A stretch of DNA of 14,627 nucleotides. It comes from an uncultured Ruminococcus sp. Lineage in GTDB: Bacteria > Bacillota > Clostridia > Oscillospirales > Acutalibacteraceae. The DNA lies in NCBI GenBank assembly GCA_902767175.1, contig CACXGH010000182.1, forward strand, positions 1-14,627. The letters run 5' to 3'. Shown here piece after piece: positions 13,406 to 14,627 of the stretch (positions are counted from its first letter, which is position 1; every line of letters begins with the position of its first letter). A program made the translations under genes and the position numbers. The notes beneath the pieces are model-generated. The model was given only the letters and a program-made list of their open reading frames with translations, ran no database searches and had not been told where the DNA came from.

Positions 13406-13434
13406 AAGCATCACCTCCATGGTTCTTTTATATA

Positions 13435-13462
13435 TAGTCGCAGATGATCGGTTACGGTTGCA
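13435..13462 (-). promoter_or_regulatory. ECF-type promoter candidate of the sigma operon
   Basis: On the minus strand TGCAACC (13456-13462) is followed after 15 bases by CGACTA (13435-13440). An AAC core at -35 and a CGA/CGT-type -10 are usual for ECF promoters. No good sigma-A promoter is seen. It starts about 30 bases before the chosen start codon and probably gives positive autoregulation. Confidence 0.55.
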
Positions 13463-13491
13463 CGGTTTGAAAAAATTTTATCATTAGCCGC

Positions 13492-13537
13492 AAAAAAAAT
13501 AAAAGCAGATGAGCAATTGTATGCTGCATCTGCTTTT
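13492..13537 (-). terminator. Terminator after the three-helix membrane protein gene
   Basis: AAAAGCAGATG (13501-13511) pairs perfectly with CATCTGCTTTT (13527-13537). On the minus strand a T-rich tail (complement of 13492-13500) follows. It lies 28 bases after the stop codon at 13566 and before the ECF operon promoter. Confidence 0.88.
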
Positions 13538-13565
13538 AAGACTATGTTTATCTGATCGTAACAGT

Positions 13566-14390
13566 TTATTTAGGTGCAAAGAAGCTTGCGAAGTCGAAGC
13601 CTGTCGGCATGGGGATAGTACACATATACACAGTTGCAAGTATCAGACCTACAGCAGCGATGATCATTACTGCAGTGCGGTTCGGCAAACCCTTGAATAT
13701 ACCTACAATACCGAGCAGGAACAGTACAAGTGAATAAACCACATTGACAAGGTTATATGCATCTCCCTTGGCATTGTCTCTCTGACCTTCTTCAAGTACT
13801 TCCCTTGACTGTTCAAGAAGCTCATTTGCTTTGACAAAGTACTGATCTACGATTCCCGGCATATTGAACGGACTGATATCATTGTTTTCCGTCATCCACG
13901 CAATACCGTCAAGCAGTATCTGACTTGCATTCTGCTGAATATAGTTTTCAAGCTTTTCGTTGATAAGATCTGTCTTAACCTGATCCTTTTCTGCTTCAGC
14001 CAATGAGAGATCAAAGGAATAATCCATCATAGTATTCCATGCCATCAGATCCGAAAGATAGAGCTGGAATCCTGCGTTATATTCCGAATTCCCCTCGGAG
14101 GCAAGGTTATTGCTCTTTGTATAGTTGGTAGCCTGATTTCCTCCGTGCAGTGAGCCTATCCATGTTGCCCATGCTGTAAGCAGGGCTGTTATACCCAGAA
14201 GTACCGCTACTATGATCTCGATTTTATTTTCGCTCAGCAGGGGTTTCTTTTTCTTTTTCTTTTTCTTTTTGTCCTTTCCTGTCCTGTTATCTGCAGAAGC
14301 TTCTTCCTCAGCAGCGGTTTCCTCTGCCGAAGTGTTTTCTTCTGAAGTTTCTTTTGCTATGGTTTCTTCGGTCTTGATTTCTTCTGTCAT
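13566..14390 (-). CDS. Uncharacterised three-helix membrane protein
   Basis: The 274-residue protein begins with a Glu/Thr/Ala-rich acidic tail (1-35), then a run of nine lysines (41-49), a first membrane helix (about 57-79, ending AWATWIGSL), a long soluble segment that is largely helical (80-210), and two closing helices (about 212-233 and 239-257). There is no signal peptide. By the positive-inside rule the N-terminus should be cytoplasmic and the 80-210 segment external. I do not recognise the family with confidence; proteins of this layout are annotated only as DUFs. AAGGAG lies about 10 bases before the ATG. The gene is monocistronic, with its own promoter (14471-14499) and terminator. 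Confidence 0.8.
   Translation of the reverse strand: MTEEIKTEETIAKETSEENTSAEETAAEEEASADNRTGKDKKKKKKKKKPLLSENKIEIIVAVLLGITALLTAWATWIGSLHGGNQATNYTKSNNLASEGNSEYNAGFQLYLSDLMAWNTMMDYSFDLSLAEAEKDQVKTDLINEKLENYIQQNASQILLDGIAWMTENNDISPFNMPGIVDQYFVKANELLEQSREVLEEGQRDNAKGDAYNLVNVVYSLVLFLLGIVGIFKGLPNRTAVMIIAAVGLILATVYMCTIPMPTGFDFASFFAPK
14244..14270. repeat. Hexanucleotide simple repeat encoding poly-lysine
   Basis: On the plus strand the unit CTTTTT occurs four times in a row (14247-14270) after a partial unit. On the coding strand this gives the Lys9 tract of the three-helix protein. Because the unit is six bases, slippage would add or remove two lysines without a frameshift. Confidence 0.85.
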
Positions 14391-14470
14391 ACGGTCGTCT
14401 CCTTAAAAAAATAAAATATATCGTTCAGACTATGCTGTTTATTACAGGCAATAATACTAAACTTGATATT

Positions 14471-14499
14471 ATATTACCATATTACAACAGAATCGACAA
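14471..14499 (-). promoter_or_regulatory. Promoter of the three-helix membrane protein gene
   Basis: On the minus strand TTGTCG (14494-14499) is followed after 17 bases by TAATAT (14471-14476). The start codon is about 80 bases downstream. The upstream edge meets the 23-base tandem repeat. Confidence 0.6.
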
Positions 14500-14547
14500 G
14501 ACAAATACTTGTAAATTATTATATAGACAAATACTTGTAAATTATTA
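14499..14547. repeat. Two tandem 23-base repeats upstream of a promoter
   Basis: The 23-base unit starting AGACAAATACTTGT occurs at 14499-14521 and again, identically, at 14525-14547, a period of 26 bases. Each unit contains a near-palindrome ACAAATACTTGT. The pair ends at the -35 of the promoter at 14471-14499. Two identical binding sites for a regulator would fit; a duplication of no function is the alternative. Confidence 0.75.
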
Positions 14548-14551
14548 AACA

Positions 14552-14627
14552 AGGAGCAAAGCTCCAACAAGCTCGCTTGATTGGAGCGAGCGACGCCGTC
14601 AACAGACGTCGGGGAGCTTTAGCTCCT
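14552..14627. repeat. Folded GC-rich repeat at the right edge
   Basis: The outer arms 14552-14565 and 14613-14627 pair with one bulge (AGGAGCAAAGCTCC against GGAGCTTTAGCTCCT). Inside are a hairpin GCTCGCT/AGCGAGC (14571-14577 with 14585-14591) and a shorter GACG/CGTC pairing (14592-14595 with 14607-14610). The result is a three-way-junction-like fold. It runs to the last base of the window and may be cut off. No coding potential is seen. Confidence 0.6.

Noticed and set aside
13406..13420. Start of the sigma factor at 13420
   Set aside because: GGAGG overlaps this ATG and serves the ATG at 13405; the extra five residues are not typical of the family.
14499..14547. CRISPR array
   Set aside because: There are only two repeats, with a 3-base gap instead of a 30-40-base spacer, and no cas genes.

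Overview
The window looks like chromosome from an anaerobic, moderate-GC Firmicute, most likely a Ruminococcus-like member of the Clostridia. Supporting signs are AGGAGG-type ribosome binding sites, sigma-A-like promoters with 17-base spacers, a sodium-pump decarboxylase, a two-subunit fumarate-reductase-like enzyme, a FemAB-type cell wall enzyme and an ECF sigma operon. Genus and species cannot be fixed from the sequence alone.

Layout. Positions 1-311 hold the 3' end of a leftward transcript: a structured stretch, a terminator, and a promoter for a gene beyond the left edge. Positions 312-3165 (minus strand) are an apparent leuB - gamma/delta subunit - beta subunit operon of a Na+-translocating decarboxylase, with a clear promoter before leuB. 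Positions 3346-5656 (minus) are a flavoprotein and an iron-sulfur subunit whose genes overlap by 38 bases. Their leader is largely a 179-bp MITE-like element. Positions 5657-6283 are a gene-free but busy intergenic region: the MITE, the frd promoter, an orphan minus-strand terminator, GC-rich hairpins, and the promoter plus dyad of a phosphopantetheinyl transferase gene (6284-6907, plus). Then come an orphan anti-sigma-like membrane protein (7180-7893, plus) and a FemAB-family transferase (8132-9154, plus).

Positions 9268-10675 (minus) are decayed accessory DNA: a small zinc-ribbon gene, a start-less fragment resembling the C-terminus of a polymorphic toxin, and a serine hydrolase (beta-lactamase family) gene with no 5' end. 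At the break sits a perfect 28-bp-arm palindrome. A second, oppositely oriented copy of that palindrome lies 3.6 kb away and supplies the stop codon of the phosphopantetheinyl transferase gene.

Positions 10804-13405 (minus) are a three-gene ECF operon: sigma factor, single-pass anti-sigma-like protein, and secreted lipoprotein with propeller-like sequence. It has an ECF-like promoter resembling one upstream of the orphan anti-sigma-like gene at 7180. Positions 13566-14390 (minus) encode an unrecognised three-helix membrane protein with a poly-lysine tract, preceded by a promoter and a 23-base tandem repeat. The window ends in a folded GC-rich repeat. I see no tRNA, rRNA, CRISPR array or intact transposase. 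The most notable structure is the two-copy palindromic element and its effect on both neighbouring genes; next are the toxin/immunity remnant and the fumarate-reductase-like pair with an altered FAD-attachment position and no membrane anchor gene.
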